A program made the translations under genes and the position numbers. From positions 272,217 to 336,216 of the forward strand of contig JAWKVZ010000006.1 in assembly GCA_041397725.1 (NCBI GenBank): a stretch of 64,000 nt of DNA, in the 5' to 3' direction. Position 1 is the stretch's first letter, and every line of letters begins with the position of its first letter. The DNA is from JAGRKR01 sp041397725 (GTDB lineage Bacteria > Pseudomonadota > Alphaproteobacteria > Rhizobiales > Hyphomicrobiaceae). A model generated the notes under the pieces. The model was given only the letters and a program-made list of their open reading frames with translations, was not told the DNA's origin and did not search any database. Below, in pieces: positions 1 through 8,857 of this stretch.

Positions 1-56
1 CTGCCCACAGCGTTTATGCGGCCATAAGGATGCGGGAGCCGACCGCGGGTTGTCGT

Positions 57-2159
57 TCAGCGCCCCTCGCGCCACCACGCGAGACCGAGCAGCGCCAGCA
101 GCGCCGCCAGCGCACCGAAGCCGGCGTACATCGGCGTCAGCGTCACACCGCGCGTGACGTAGGCCTCGCGGTCCTTGAGCCCGAGCCAGCCCGAACCGTG
201 CAGCACGCGCGCCGACGACAGCAACGAGATGCGCGGCAGCTCCACCTCCGGCGCAGGATCGGTGACGCTGGCCGGCGCACGCCTGGTGAAGAAGGCGCCC
301 GCGCCGGTCGCCTCCAGGATGGTCTTCAGCGCCTGATCGGTAGTCGTCACCTCCGACATCTCACGCTGATCGTCGATGCCGACGTGAACGATCGCCTGGA
401 GCTTGCCGGAGCGAAGCTTGTAGAGCCCGGGACGCTCGACATCGAGTGTCGTCCGCCACAATCCGCTGGCGGCAGCCGGCAGCACGACCTCGCGTGACTT
501 GCCATCGGGCGCCGTGACCGTGACAGGTGCCACTTCCTTCTCCATCGAGCGACGCTCGATCGTCATACGCATGCCGCGGGACGAGACGCGAAGCTGCTCC
601 TCCTCCAGATCCGGCTCCTTCATCAGCCAATGCGCCAGCCGGCGCAGCAGGTCGCTGTGCGGCCCGCCTCCCTCGAAGCCGCGCGCCCACAGCCAGGCAT
701 GATCGGAGAGCATCAGGGCGACGCGTCCCTTGCCGCGGTGCTCGAGCACGAGCAGTGGCCGGTTGCGGGCGCCCTGCATGACGACGCGCCCGCTCTCGAC
801 ATCGGCGTCGATCAAGCGGAACCAGCGCCCCCAGCTCGGCTCCTTGCCGGCCGAGCCCGGCAGATCGCGGGTCACCGGATGCATGGCGCCGATGGAGGTG
901 ATGCGGGCCTTGTAGCCCTCCTCGATGACGCGGCCGGTGGGCACGGCCGGCAGGACCGGGCGCAGGGGCGTCCGGAACAGACTGGTGTGGCCGGCATAGT
1001 CGTCGCCGGCCGCGACCAGGAGTGCGCCGCCGTGTTCGGTCACGTAGCGGGCGATGTTGTCGAAATAGCGCGGCTGCAGAATGCCGCGAATGGAGTAGCG
1101 ATCGAAAATGATGAGATCGAACTCCTTGATCTTCTCGGAGAAGAGCTCGCGGGTCGGGAAGGCGATCAGCGACAGCTCCTCGATGCGCGTGCCGTCCTGC
1201 TTGTGGGGCGGCCGCAGAATCGTGAAGTGGACGAGATCGACGGCCGCGTCCGACTTGAGCAGGTTGCGCCAGGTGCGCTCGCCCGCATGCGGCTCGCCGG
1301 ACACCAGGAGAACGCGCAGGTTCTCGCGCACGCCCTGCGCCGAGACGAAGACGCGATTGTTCACCGCGGTCAGCTCGCCGGGCAGGGCATCGAGCTCGAT
1401 CTCGACGAAGTTCGCTCCGGCATGCGGGAAGCCGAAGGCAATATCGACCTTCTGTCCGACGACCACCCGGCGCGTCTCGACGGGCTGGCCCTCACGCGTG
1501 ATGCGCAGCACCGCCACCTCGCCGGCCTGCCGGCCGCCTGATTCGCGCACCGCCACCTCGATCACGCCCGTCGAGCCGACGAGACCGTAGCGCGGCGCCT
1601 TGAGGATCTGGATGCGACGGTCGAACTCGCCGCGCGCACCCGTCAGCAGGGCATGTACGGGCGCATCGAAGCCAAGCTGCGCGGCGGTCTTCGGGATGTC
1701 ATGGATCTGGCCGTCGGTGACCATCACGATCCCGGCCACGCGATCGGGTGGCACGTTGGCGAGCGCCCGGTTGAGATCCGTGAAAAGCGTCGTGCCGCTC
1801 GCGCCTTCCGCCCCGGGCTTCGACGACGTCACCCACTTGACCTCGAGCTTCGGGATCCGGGCGAAACGCTCCTCGAGCTGGCGCCGGATCTCCTGCATCT
1901 GCGCGGGCCGGCCGGCGATCGTCTGGCTGCCGCTCTCGTCCAGCACGACCACGGCGATATTGGGCAGATATTCGCGCTCTTCCTGGCGCAGGGTCGGGTT
2001 GGCGATGGCGCCGAGCATGGCGGCGAGCGCCAGCAGGCGGAAGAACACGCCGGGGCGTCGTTGCCAGAGCAGAACGCCCGCGAGCACCACGGCGAGCGCC
2101 GCCGCGGCCCAGATCACCGTCCAGGGCAGCAAAGGCGAGAAATCAATCGAATAACTCAT
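57..2159 (-). CDS. BatA-operon membrane protein, VWA/amidotransferase-like
   Basis: 700 residues. Two N-terminal membrane helices (about 10-32 and 38-53) and one near the C-terminus (about 675-695) bracket a large soluble part. Residues 74-78 (DESGS) fit the DxSxS metal site of von Willebrand A domains. The middle (about 280-450) resembles the glutamine-amidotransferase-like fold seen in this family, without an obvious catalytic Cys. It is the last gene of a moxR-DUF58-DUF4159 operon, 122 bp after its neighbour. Such operons are thought to serve MoxR-assisted folding or metal insertion and envelope stress resistance, but the exact role of this protein is not established. The family placement is solid from architecture and context; the function is inferred. 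Confidence 0.8.
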   Translation of the reverse strand: MSYSIDFSPLLPWTVIWAAAALAVVLAGVLLWQRRPGVFFRLLALAAMLGAIANPTLRQEEREYLPNIAVVVLDESGSQTIAGRPAQMQEIRRQLEERFARIPKLEVKWVTSSKPGAEGASGTTLFTDLNRALANVPPDRVAGIVMVTDGQIHDIPKTAAQLGFDAPVHALLTGARGEFDRRIQILKAPRYGLVGSTGVIEVAVRESGGRQAGEVAVLRITREGQPVETRRVVVGQKVDIAFGFPHAGANFVEIELDALPGELTAVNNRVFVSAQGVRENLRVLLVSGEPHAGERTWRNLLKSDAAVDLVHFTILRPPHKQDGTRIEELSLIAFPTRELFSEKIKEFDLIIFDRYSIRGILQPRYFDNIARYVTEHGGALLVAAGDDYAGHTSLFRTPLRPVLPAVPTGRVIEEGYKARITSIGAMHPVTRDLPGSAGKEPSWGRWFRLIDADVESGRVVMQGARNRPLLVLEHRGKGRVALMLSDHAWLWARGFEGGGPHSDLLRRLAHWLMKEPDLEEEQLRVSSRGMRMTIERRSMEKEVAPVTVTAPDGKSREVVLPAAASGLWRTTLDVERPGLYKLRSGKLQAIVHVGIDDQREMSEVTTTDQALKTILEATGAGAFFTRRAPASVTDPAPEVELPRISLLSSARVLHGSGWLGLKDREAYVTRGVTLTPMYAGFGALAALLALLGLAWWREGR

Positions 2160-2281
2160 CCGCCGTTTTCCTCAACGCCTGCGCTTGTTCGCGGGGCTCG
2201 CCAGCGGCCGTTCCCGGTGGTCGTCGCGCCCTGCCCGACGATCGCGGTCCGCCGCTTCATCGGTCGGTCCAGCGGGCCCGG

Positions 2282-5140
2282 CTATTGCCCCAACCTCTGC
2301 AGCAGCGCCGGCACGTGCACCTGGTCCGCCTTGTAGTTGCCCGTCAGTGCGTACATGACGATGTTGACGCCGACGCGGAATGCCATCTCCCGCTGCCGCG
2401 GGCTGCCCGGCGAAACCGGCAGCAACGGCCGATTAGTCTCGTCGAGCGCCCAGGCCGCCGCCAAATCGTTCGACGTGATCAGGATCGAGCTGACGCCGTC
2501 CGACTTGCGCGCTTGTCGCCCGCTCCGGCCATCGCCGGTTTCCAACTCGGCTTCGACCCAGAGCGGCCCTCCCTCGTAGCGGCCGGGAAAGCTCCGCAGC
2601 AGATAGAACGACTTGGTCAGCACATGGCCCTCGGGCACCTGCTCGAGGCGCGGGATGTCGAGGCGGCTCAGGAGGCGCTGGAGCGCCGTTGCGCCCGGCC
2701 CGCGCATGCCGCGCGCGGTCGGCAACGCCTGCCCCTGATCTCGCGTGTCGAAGATGATCATGCCGCCCTGCTTCATGTAGGCGTCGATCTTGGCGGCGAC
2801 GGCCTCGGGCAGCGGCTCGGCGTTGAACAGCACCGGCCAGTAGAGAATGGGATAGAACGCCAGCTCGCTGGTGGCGACGTTGACAGCCACCGCCTCGGCC
2901 GGCTCCACGGCGGTGCGGGCCGTGAGCACGCGCCTCAGGCCTTCGAGACCCAGCCGGCTGATGCGATCCGTTTCCTGGTCGCCGGTCAGCACATAGGCGA
3001 AGGTGGCTTTGGCCGTCGCGCGCATGGCGAGGGGATCCTCGGCTTTCGCCTGGGCATGAGCGGCCCCCGGCGTCAGGGCGCCGGCACCGATGCCCAGCAG
3101 CGCCAGGCCGGCGATCGCGCTGGCCGCGCGCCGCGCCCCGAGCATGCGGGCGCTGCCCAACTGCAGAAGAATGATGGCAATGACGTCCGCGAACACCAGG
3201 GCGAGACCTGCCATGAGCAGGGATGGTTTCAATGGCATGGCGCGCTCACTCTCATAGGCGAGACGCTCGGCCCCGCCGGGCAGAGTCCCCGCGAGCGAGC
3301 GTAGCGTCAGCTTTGGACCGGCGATATTGAGCGCTCGCGGTGCCGCTGGCGACCCCCAGTAGCCGGGCGGATGCTCCAGGCTCGGGCGCGTCTCGGCGAG
3401 CTTGGCGAGCGCGATGGCCTGGGCGGTGGCCGGCGGCGCCTTGAGAATTCCGAAGCCGTCGAGGCTCTGGAAGGGGCTCAGCACGCTGGCGGCGATCTTG
3501 ATCTCACCCCCGGTCTGGGTCGTCCCCTGCTCGGCCGCGCCACCGACACGACCGAGCGTGATGATGCGCTGGAGCATCTCGACGAACAGACCCGACAGCG
3601 GCAGATTCGACCAATCCGAGTTGGCCGTGACGTGAAAGAGCACGAGCGTGCCCTCCCCGTTCCTGGCGGCCGTGACCAGGGGCGTGCCGTCCTTGAGCCG
3701 CGCCCAGATCTTGGTCTCCGGACCAAGCTGTGCCGGATCGGCGAGCACCTGGCGGTTGATGAGCACGTCGGCGGGCGCCGTGAGACCGGCGAACAGGCTC
3801 TGCTCGTCGAAGGGAGCGAGTGGCTGCGGTGTCGACCAGGAGAGCGCGCCGCCGAGTGTGCGGCCGCCGAGGCGCAACGGCACGGGCATCAGCTCGTCGC
3901 TGCCCTTCTCCAGGCGTGGCCCGGCGAAGCGCACGAGAACGCCGCCCTTCTTCACCCACTCCTCGAGCTGCTTCCTCGGCTCGTCGACGAGCGTGCCGAT
4001 GTCGGCCATGACGATCACCGAGGCGTTCTGGCGAATGGCCAGCCCCAGCGCATTGACGACGTTCGCCTCATTCGGCACGAGCAACTCGGCGAACGGGGTG
4101 AGCGCGCGCTCGATGTAGTAGAGCGGAGCCAGCAGGGGCTGCGCCTGCTCGCGGGAGGTTCCGCCGATCAGCCCGACACGCGGCCAGCGGGAGCGCTCGT
4201 CGAGCAGATGGACCGCCCCGGCGGAGCGTTCACCGGCAATCTCGAGCCGCGCGACCTGGTTGCGGATCTCCAGCGGCATCTCGAACGTGGCCTTGGCGGC
4301 CGTCTCGGACGGCGCCAGCTTGAAGCGGCTTTCGGCGAGGCGCTGACCGCGGGCCGAATAGGCATGCACCAGTCCCTCGCGCGTGCCGCCCTCGGCCCGG
4401 ATGATGGTGGCCTCGAGCTTGCCGCGCGTGCCGGGTTCCGCCCTCAGCGCCAGGGCGTGATCGTCGGCGCCGGGCAGATAGACGCTGTAGCGCCCTCCGG
4501 CGGCGGCGAGCGCCGCCAGCCCCTCGGCGAAGGCCTTGCCCTCGAGGTCGTGATCGATGCCGTCGGACACCCAGACGATGCCGGCGTCCTTTTGTCCCCG
4601 CAGAACCTCGGTGATCCGCTTCAACGCCTCGGCGCGGCGGGGCGCGAACGGTTGCGGCAGAAGTGCCGCGAGGCTCGTCCTGGCCTTGGCCGGCGCCTCG
4701 AGCCGCAGCGTGACACTGCGCGTCGGTGGAGCGGTCGGCACCACGATCACCGGACGGCCGACGGCAGCGGCCTGAGCGAGGACGCTCTCGCTCGCCCGGA
4801 TGCGTTGCGCCCAGGAATGAGCCGACGCCCAGCCGTTGTCGACGACGAGCACGAGCGGACCGCCGCCCTTGAGCGTCTGGCCGCGGTCGGGATTGAGCAC
4901 GGGATTGGCGAGCGCCAGGATGATGAGGCCCGCCGCCAGCAGCCGGATGAGCGTGAGCCACCACGGCGTCTTGACCGGCGTCTGCTCCTTGCTCTCGAGC
5001 CCGACGAGAATGCGCGTGGGCGGAAAGGCGATGCGACGCGGGCGCGGCGGCACGGCGCGCAGCAGCCACCAAATGAGAGGCAGCGCCACGAGGGCGGTAA
5101 GCAGCCAGGGGCTCAGGAAAGCCAGCGGTCCGATGCTCAT
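2282..5140 (-). CDS. DUF4159 protein with BatA-like N-terminus
   Basis: 952 residues. The N-terminus has the BatA double-helix region (about 5-25 and 60-80) with the basic PRPRRI stretch between them. A VWA-like extracytoplasmic domain follows, then two helices near 640-700, then a DUF4159 domain (about 735-945). DUF4159 has a ThuA/amidotransferase-like fold (IIFDTRDQG near 800). The start codon at 5140 overlaps the end of the DUF58 gene by 4 bases (ATGA), showing translational coupling. The length is normal for the alphaproteobacterial fusion of BatA-type and DUF4159 modules. It probably sits in the inner membrane with the VWA domain in the periplasm and works with the MoxR ATPase. The substrate is unknown. 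Confidence 0.88.
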   Translation of the reverse strand: MSIGPLAFLSPWLLTALVALPLIWWLLRAVPPRPRRIAFPPTRILVGLESKEQTPVKTPWWLTLIRLLAAGLIILALANPVLNPDRGQTLKGGGPLVLVVDNGWASAHSWAQRIRASESVLAQAAAVGRPVIVVPTAPPTRSVTLRLEAPAKARTSLAALLPQPFAPRRAEALKRITEVLRGQKDAGIVWVSDGIDHDLEGKAFAEGLAALAAAGGRYSVYLPGADDHALALRAEPGTRGKLEATIIRAEGGTREGLVHAYSARGQRLAESRFKLAPSETAAKATFEMPLEIRNQVARLEIAGERSAGAVHLLDERSRWPRVGLIGGTSREQAQPLLAPLYYIERALTPFAELLVPNEANVVNALGLAIRQNASVIVMADIGTLVDEPRKQLEEWVKKGGVLVRFAGPRLEKGSDELMPVPLRLGGRTLGGALSWSTPQPLAPFDEQSLFAGLTAPADVLINRQVLADPAQLGPETKIWARLKDGTPLVTAARNGEGTLVLFHVTANSDWSNLPLSGLFVEMLQRIITLGRVGGAAEQGTTQTGGEIKIAASVLSPFQSLDGFGILKAPPATAQAIALAKLAETRPSLEHPPGYWGSPAAPRALNIAGPKLTLRSLAGTLPGGAERLAYESERAMPLKPSLLMAGLALVFADVIAIILLQLGSARMLGARRAASAIAGLALLGIGAGALTPGAAHAQAKAEDPLAMRATAKATFAYVLTGDQETDRISRLGLEGLRRVLTARTAVEPAEAVAVNVATSELAFYPILYWPVLFNAEPLPEAVAAKIDAYMKQGGMIIFDTRDQGQALPTARGMRGPGATALQRLLSRLDIPRLEQVPEGHVLTKSFYLLRSFPGRYEGGPLWVEAELETGDGRSGRQARKSDGVSSILITSNDLAAAWALDETNRPLLPVSPGSPRQREMAFRVGVNIVMYALTGNYKADQVHVPALLQRLGQ

Positions 5141-6105
5141 GCCCGCCCTCCCGGCCGAGCGGGCCCGCTGCTTTGCGGCTGAGACCAGCGATAGTCGCCA
5201 GCGGCGCTCGTCATGCGCGTGAAGAGCGACAGGAGGGCCTCGCCGGCCGGCCGGTCGGTGTGATGCACCAGGAAGGACCAGCCCATGCGCCGAGCCACCT
5301 GCTCGACCGCGGCGCGATGCAGCGCCAGCTTCTCGACGTAGCGCTCCCTCAGGGCCTCGACGCGGTTCGCGAGCATGCGATCGTCGCCTTCCAGCCCCAG
5401 GAACTCCGCGCGCCCCTCGTACGGCAGCGTCTCCTCGGCGGGGTCCAGAACCTGCACGAGATGACCTTCCACGCCATTGGCGGCGAGCACGCCGAGCCGC
5501 TGGCCGATCTCCTCCGGCGGATCGAGGAAGTCGCTGATGATCACCGCCGACGTGAACCGGCCGAGCCGCACGGGCGGCGGCAGGCTCGCGGCCTGTGACG
5601 GCAGCCCGGCACTCGTCGCCAGCGCCTCTGCGACCCGCGTCGATGCGCGCCGGCTGGCCGTCGGCTGCGTCAGCCCGAGCACGCCAATGCGCTCGCCGCC
5701 ACGCACCAGAAGCTCGCTCAGGGCGAGCATGAGCACGAGGGCGCGATCATGTTTCGAGGTCTGCGACAGCTCGCTCTGGAAGCGCATGGAGGGCGAGCGG
5801 TCGGACCACAGCCACACGGTATGAGCGGCCTCCCATTCGCGCTCGCGAACGAAGAGCTGGTCGGAGCTTGCCGAGCGACGCCAGTCGATCATCTGCGCGG
5901 TGTCGCTGAACTGGAAATGGCGGAACTGCCAGAACGTCTCGCCCGGACCGGCGCGCCTGCGGCCGTGAATGCCGTGAGCAACGGTATTGGCGACGCGCAT
6001 CGCCTCGAGCACGAGATCGGGCAAGCGCTCGGCGAGACCATGCGCCTCGTTCTCGAGCCCGAAAACCGAGCCGCCGGACGGGGAGTCGGAAATTCCCGCG
6101 CTCAC
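5137..6105 (-). CDS. DUF58 domain protein
   Basis: 322 residues. The DUF58 core is visible at about 65-115, with the conserved DWR of 'MIDWRRSAS' and the following 'REREWE' stretch, then a VWA-like Rossmann portion (WLWSDRSPSM). There is no signal peptide or membrane helix, unlike longer DUF58 proteins, so it is probably cytoplasmic or peripheral. It lies 7 bp after moxR and overlaps the DUF4159 gene by 4 bp. DUF58 proteins nearly always accompany MoxR ATPases and are thought to be their VWA-type partners. The assignment is firm; the biochemical role is not known. Confidence 0.9.
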   Translation of the reverse strand: MSAGISDSPSGGSVFGLENEAHGLAERLPDLVLEAMRVANTVAHGIHGRRRAGPGETFWQFRHFQFSDTAQMIDWRRSASSDQLFVREREWEAAHTVWLWSDRSPSMRFQSELSQTSKHDRALVLMLALSELLVRGGERIGVLGLTQPTASRRASTRVAEALATSAGLPSQAASLPPPVRLGRFTSAVIISDFLDPPEEIGQRLGVLAANGVEGHLVQVLDPAEETLPYEGRAEFLGLEGDDRMLANRVEALRERYVEKLALHRAAVEQVARRMGWSFLVHHTDRPAGEALLSLFTRMTSAAGDYRWSQPQSSGPARPGGRA

Positions 6106-6112
6106 TGTGCCC

Positions 6113-7111
6113 TCACTCGAGCGCTGCCGTCAGTCTGCCGATGACGTCGGAAATCGAGTGGCCTTCGGCGCGGGCGGCGAAGCTCAGAGCCATGCGATGC
6201 TTGAGGATGGGCTCGGCCAGCGCCATCACGTCCTCCACCGACGGCGCCAGCCGGCCGTCGATGAGCGCCTTGGCGCGCACCGCCAGCATCAACGCCTGAC
6301 TGGCGCGCGGGCCAGGGCCCCAGGCCACGAGACGGTCGGTCTCCGCGCTCGAGCCCGTTCCGGGGCGCGCGGAGCGCACCAGCTTGAGGATGGCGTCGAC
6401 CACCTTCTCGCCCACGGGGATCTGGCGCACGAGCCGCTGCACCGACATCAATTCCTCGGCCGAGAAAATCGCCTCGAGACGGCGATCCTCGGTGCCGGTG
6501 GTGGAGAAGAGCATGCGCCGCTCCGCCACCTGATCGGGGTAGGTGACGTCGATCTGCAGAAGGAATCGGTCGAGCTGGGCCTCGGGCAGCGGATAAGTGC
6601 CCTCCTGCTCGAGCGGGTTCTGTGTCGCCAGCACGTGGAAGGGCGTCGGCACGTCGTGGCGCTGGCCGGCCACGGTCACGTGATGCTCCTGCATGGCCTG
6701 CAGCAGCGCCGACTGCGTCTTCGGGCTGGCGCGGTTGATCTCGTCCGCCATCAGCAGCTGGGTGAAGACCGGCCCCTTGATGAAGCGGAAGCTGCGGCGG
6801 CCCGCCTGCGTATCCTCGAGCATCTCCGCGCCGATGACGTCGGACGGCATGAGGTCGGGCGTGAACTGGATGCGCTTGGAGTCGAGGCCGAGCACCTTGC
6901 CGAGCGCTTCCACGAGGCTCGTCTTGGCGAGACCGGGAACGCCGATCAGCAGCGCATGGCCGCCGGAAAGCAGCGTCACCAGCGTGCGCTCGATAACCAC
7001 GTCCTGCCCGAAGATGACGGAAGCCGTCGCCTGGTGGACCCGCTTGATACGCTCGGCCGCCGCCTCGAGGCGTTGGACGATGTCGTCGCTCGTTTGACTG
7101 AGAGTTGTCAT
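6113..7111 (-). CDS. MoxR-family AAA+ ATPase
   Basis: 332 residues from the ATG at 7111. Walker A is GVPGLAKTS (57-65) and Walker B is LLMADE (119-124), followed by the MoxR helix 'NRASPKTQSALLQAM' and 'ATQNPLEQEGTYPLPEAQLDRF' (sensor region). The frame extends upstream to 7252, but the family's N-terminus begins near 7111. No purine-rich ribosome site precedes this ATG; instead a TATATT hexamer ends 7 bases before it, suggesting a leaderless message (see findings). MoxR ATPases act as chaperones with VWA proteins, here those encoded just downstream. First gene of a four-gene operon. Confidence 0.93.
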   Translation of the reverse strand: MTTLSQTSDDIVQRLEAAAERIKRVHQATASVIFGQDVVIERTLVTLLSGGHALLIGVPGLAKTSLVEALGKVLGLDSKRIQFTPDLMPSDVIGAEMLEDTQAGRRSFRFIKGPVFTQLLMADEINRASPKTQSALLQAMQEHHVTVAGQRHDVPTPFHVLATQNPLEQEGTYPLPEAQLDRFLLQIDVTYPDQVAERRMLFSTTGTEDRRLEAIFSAEELMSVQRLVRQIPVGEKVVDAILKLVRSARPGTGSSAETDRLVAWGPGPRASQALMLAVRAKALIDGRLAPSVEDVMALAEPILKHRMALSFAARAEGHSISDVIGRLTAALE

Positions 7112-7142
7112 GGGGGTGAATATAAGGCCCACGTTGCTGATT
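7111..7142 (-). promoter_or_regulatory. Possible leaderless promoter of the moxR operon
   Basis: Reading the minus strand, TATATT (complement of 7119-7124) lies 17 bases after TTCTCA (four of six matches to TTGACA). The spacing from the -10 to the moxR ATG at 7111 is what is expected from -10 to a transcription start, so the transcript may begin at or next to the ATG. This is a reading of a single sequence and is uncertain. Confidence 0.35.
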
Positions 7143-7254
7143 GAGAAACACTCTCTTGTGATGAAGATGGTCAGATTATGTTTTTCGGGCGTGCCCGCCG
7201 CCCCGCCGCCGCCGCCGACCGGCCGTGGACGGCGGAACGAAAGAGCAATCACGC

Positions 7255-7848
7255 ATGCCTCCTAGCGACAAGATGACCGATCTGTCCGGTGCCGGCCTAT
7301 CGGGCCTCGAGGCCCTCCTGAAGAGCCAGGCGGGCGATCGGCCGCCCCCGGTCGAGCGCTGGAATCCACCCTACTGCGGTGATATCGGGCTCGCCATCCG
7401 CCGCGACGGCACATGGTACTACCAGGGCAGCCCCATCGGTCGGAAACCACTCGTCCGGCTCTTCTCGCGCGTCTTGAGGCGCGACGAGGACGGGCGGCAC
7501 TATCTCGTGACCCCCGTCGAGAAGGTCGACGTGGCGGTCGAGGACGCCCCGTTCCTCGCCGTCGAGATGGAGGTTTCCGGCAGCGGCACCGCCCAGACCC
7601 TGACCTTCCGCACCAATGTCGACGACATCGTGCAGGTGGGGCCTGAGCACCCCCTGCGCTTCGTGACGGAAGCAGCGGCCGGAGGGCTCAAACCCTACCT
7701 TCTCGTACGCGGTCGGCTAGAAGCCCTGGTCACTCGCGCGCTCTACTACGATCTCGTCGAACTCGCCGTGCCACAGGCACCCAGCCGGGACGACGTGCTC
7801 GGGTTGTGGAGCGGCGGCGCCTTCTTCCCGCTGCAGGAGGCCGGCTGA
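7255..7848 (+). CDS. DUF1285 family protein
   Basis: About 197 residues. The conserved DUF1285 core starts with 'PPYCGDIGLAIRRDGTW' and contains 'LVRLFSRVLRRDEDG' and 'YLVTPVEKVDV'. The family consists of small cytoplasmic proteins of unknown function that often lie next to moxR operons or the CoA pyrophosphatase/cca genes in alphaproteobacteria, as here. I chose the ATG at 7255 because AAGAG precedes it; a GTG at 7225 and an ATG at 7273 are in frame. It is divergent from moxR across a 143-bp gap rich in GCC repeats. Confidence 0.85.
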   Translation: MPPSDKMTDLSGAGLSGLEALLKSQAGDRPPPVERWNPPYCGDIGLAIRRDGTWYYQGSPIGRKPLVRLFSRVLRRDEDGRHYLVTPVEKVDVAVEDAPFLAVEMEVSGSGTAQTLTFRTNVDDIVQVGPEHPLRFVTEAAAGGLKPYLLVRGRLEALVTRALYYDLVELAVPQAPSRDDVLGLWSGGAFFPLQEAG

Positions 7849-7858
7849 GGGCCGAGGC

Positions 7859-8857
7859 TCACAGGTTCGGCGCCACCACGACCATGCCGCGCTTGTCGCC
7901 TCGCTCGACCGCGAGATGGGCCTTGGCGGTTTCGGCCAACGGGAACATGGCGGCCGTACGATGGAAGCGGGGCGCCGCCTCCAGCCAGGCGACGATTTCG
8001 CGTTGCGCCTGCCGCCGCGCCTTGTGCGGCGCGCTGAACAGCAGGACCGTGCGCAAGGTCATGTTCCGGCGCATGATGCGTGAGTATTCGAGCACGGGAT
8101 GCAGGTTGCCGCGCGAGGCATAGGCCGCGACGGTGCCGTTCAAGGCGATGACCTCCAGCGTGGTCGCCTGGTTGCCGCCGAAATCGACCTCGACGATGCG
8201 CTCCACGCCCTTGCCGCCGGTCGCCTGCAACACGGCCTCGACCACGTTCTCACGCCGATAGTCGAGCACGATGTCGGCGCCGGCGCGGCGCGCATCCTCG
8301 GCCTTCTCGGGCGAGCTGACGGTCGTGATCACACGCGCGCCGTCCCACTTCGCGAGTTGTATCGCGTAGTTGCCGACGGCGCCGGCTCCTCCCGTCACCA
8401 GCACAGTCTGTCCCCTGACTGGACCGTCCGCGAACAGGCAGCGATGCGCCGTCATGGCGGGAATGCCGAGCGCGGCGCCGACCTCGAACGGCACGCCGTC
8501 CGGGAGCGGCGCCACGAGATCGGCATCAAGGGTGATGAACTCGGCCGCCGTGCCGAAACTGCGCCCGCGCGCCCCGTTGTAGAGCCAGACGCGATCCCCG
8601 CGCCGATGCCCGGTGACGCCGTTGCCCAGCGCCTCGATCACGCCCGCCCCGTCGCTGTTGGGGATGGTGATGCCATCCGGCTCGGGATAGTTGCGCCCGC
8701 CCCGGCGGTTGCAATCGGCGGGATTGACCCCCGAGGCGTGAAGACGCACGAGAACCTCGCCGGGGGCTGGTTGCGGACGCGGCAGCTCCCCGACCGTCAA
8801 CACGTCCTCGGCCGGCCCCGTGCGCTCATACCAGACCGCACGCATCGTCGCCGTCAT
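7859..8857 (-). CDS. NADPH:quinone oxidoreductase, MDR family
   Basis: 332 residues. A medium-chain dehydrogenase/reductase with the N-terminal GroES-like domain ('GEVLVRLHASGVNPADCN') and a nucleotide-binding domain around 150-180 (VTGGAGAVGNYAIQLAK). The zinc ligands of alcohol dehydrogenases are absent, so it belongs to the zinc-free quinone reductase (zeta-crystallin-like) branch. The likely reaction is NADPH-dependent reduction of quinones or enones. The start overlaps the end of the iron alcohol dehydrogenase gene by 4 bp, and both follow a CoA-transferase gene, pointing to a small catabolic operon. The true substrate cannot be read from sequence. Confidence 0.88.
   Translation of the reverse strand: MTATMRAVWYERTGPAEDVLTVGELPRPQPAPGEVLVRLHASGVNPADCNRRGGRNYPEPDGITIPNSDGAGVIEALGNGVTGHRRGDRVWLYNGARGRSFGTAAEFITLDADLVAPLPDGVPFEVGAALGIPAMTAHRCLFADGPVRGQTVLVTGGAGAVGNYAIQLAKWDGARVITTVSSPEKAEDARRAGADIVLDYRRENVVEAVLQATGGKGVERIVEVDFGGNQATTLEVIALNGTVAAYASRGNLHPVLEYSRIMRRNMTLRTVLLFSAPHKARRQAQREIVAWLEAAPRFHRTAAMFPLAETAKAHLAVERGDKRGMVVVAPNL

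Noticed and set aside
7181..7225. GCC-triplet-rich run before the DUF1285 gene as a repeat array
   Set aside because: Only a short compositional run in high-GC DNA, without defined repeat units or spacers.
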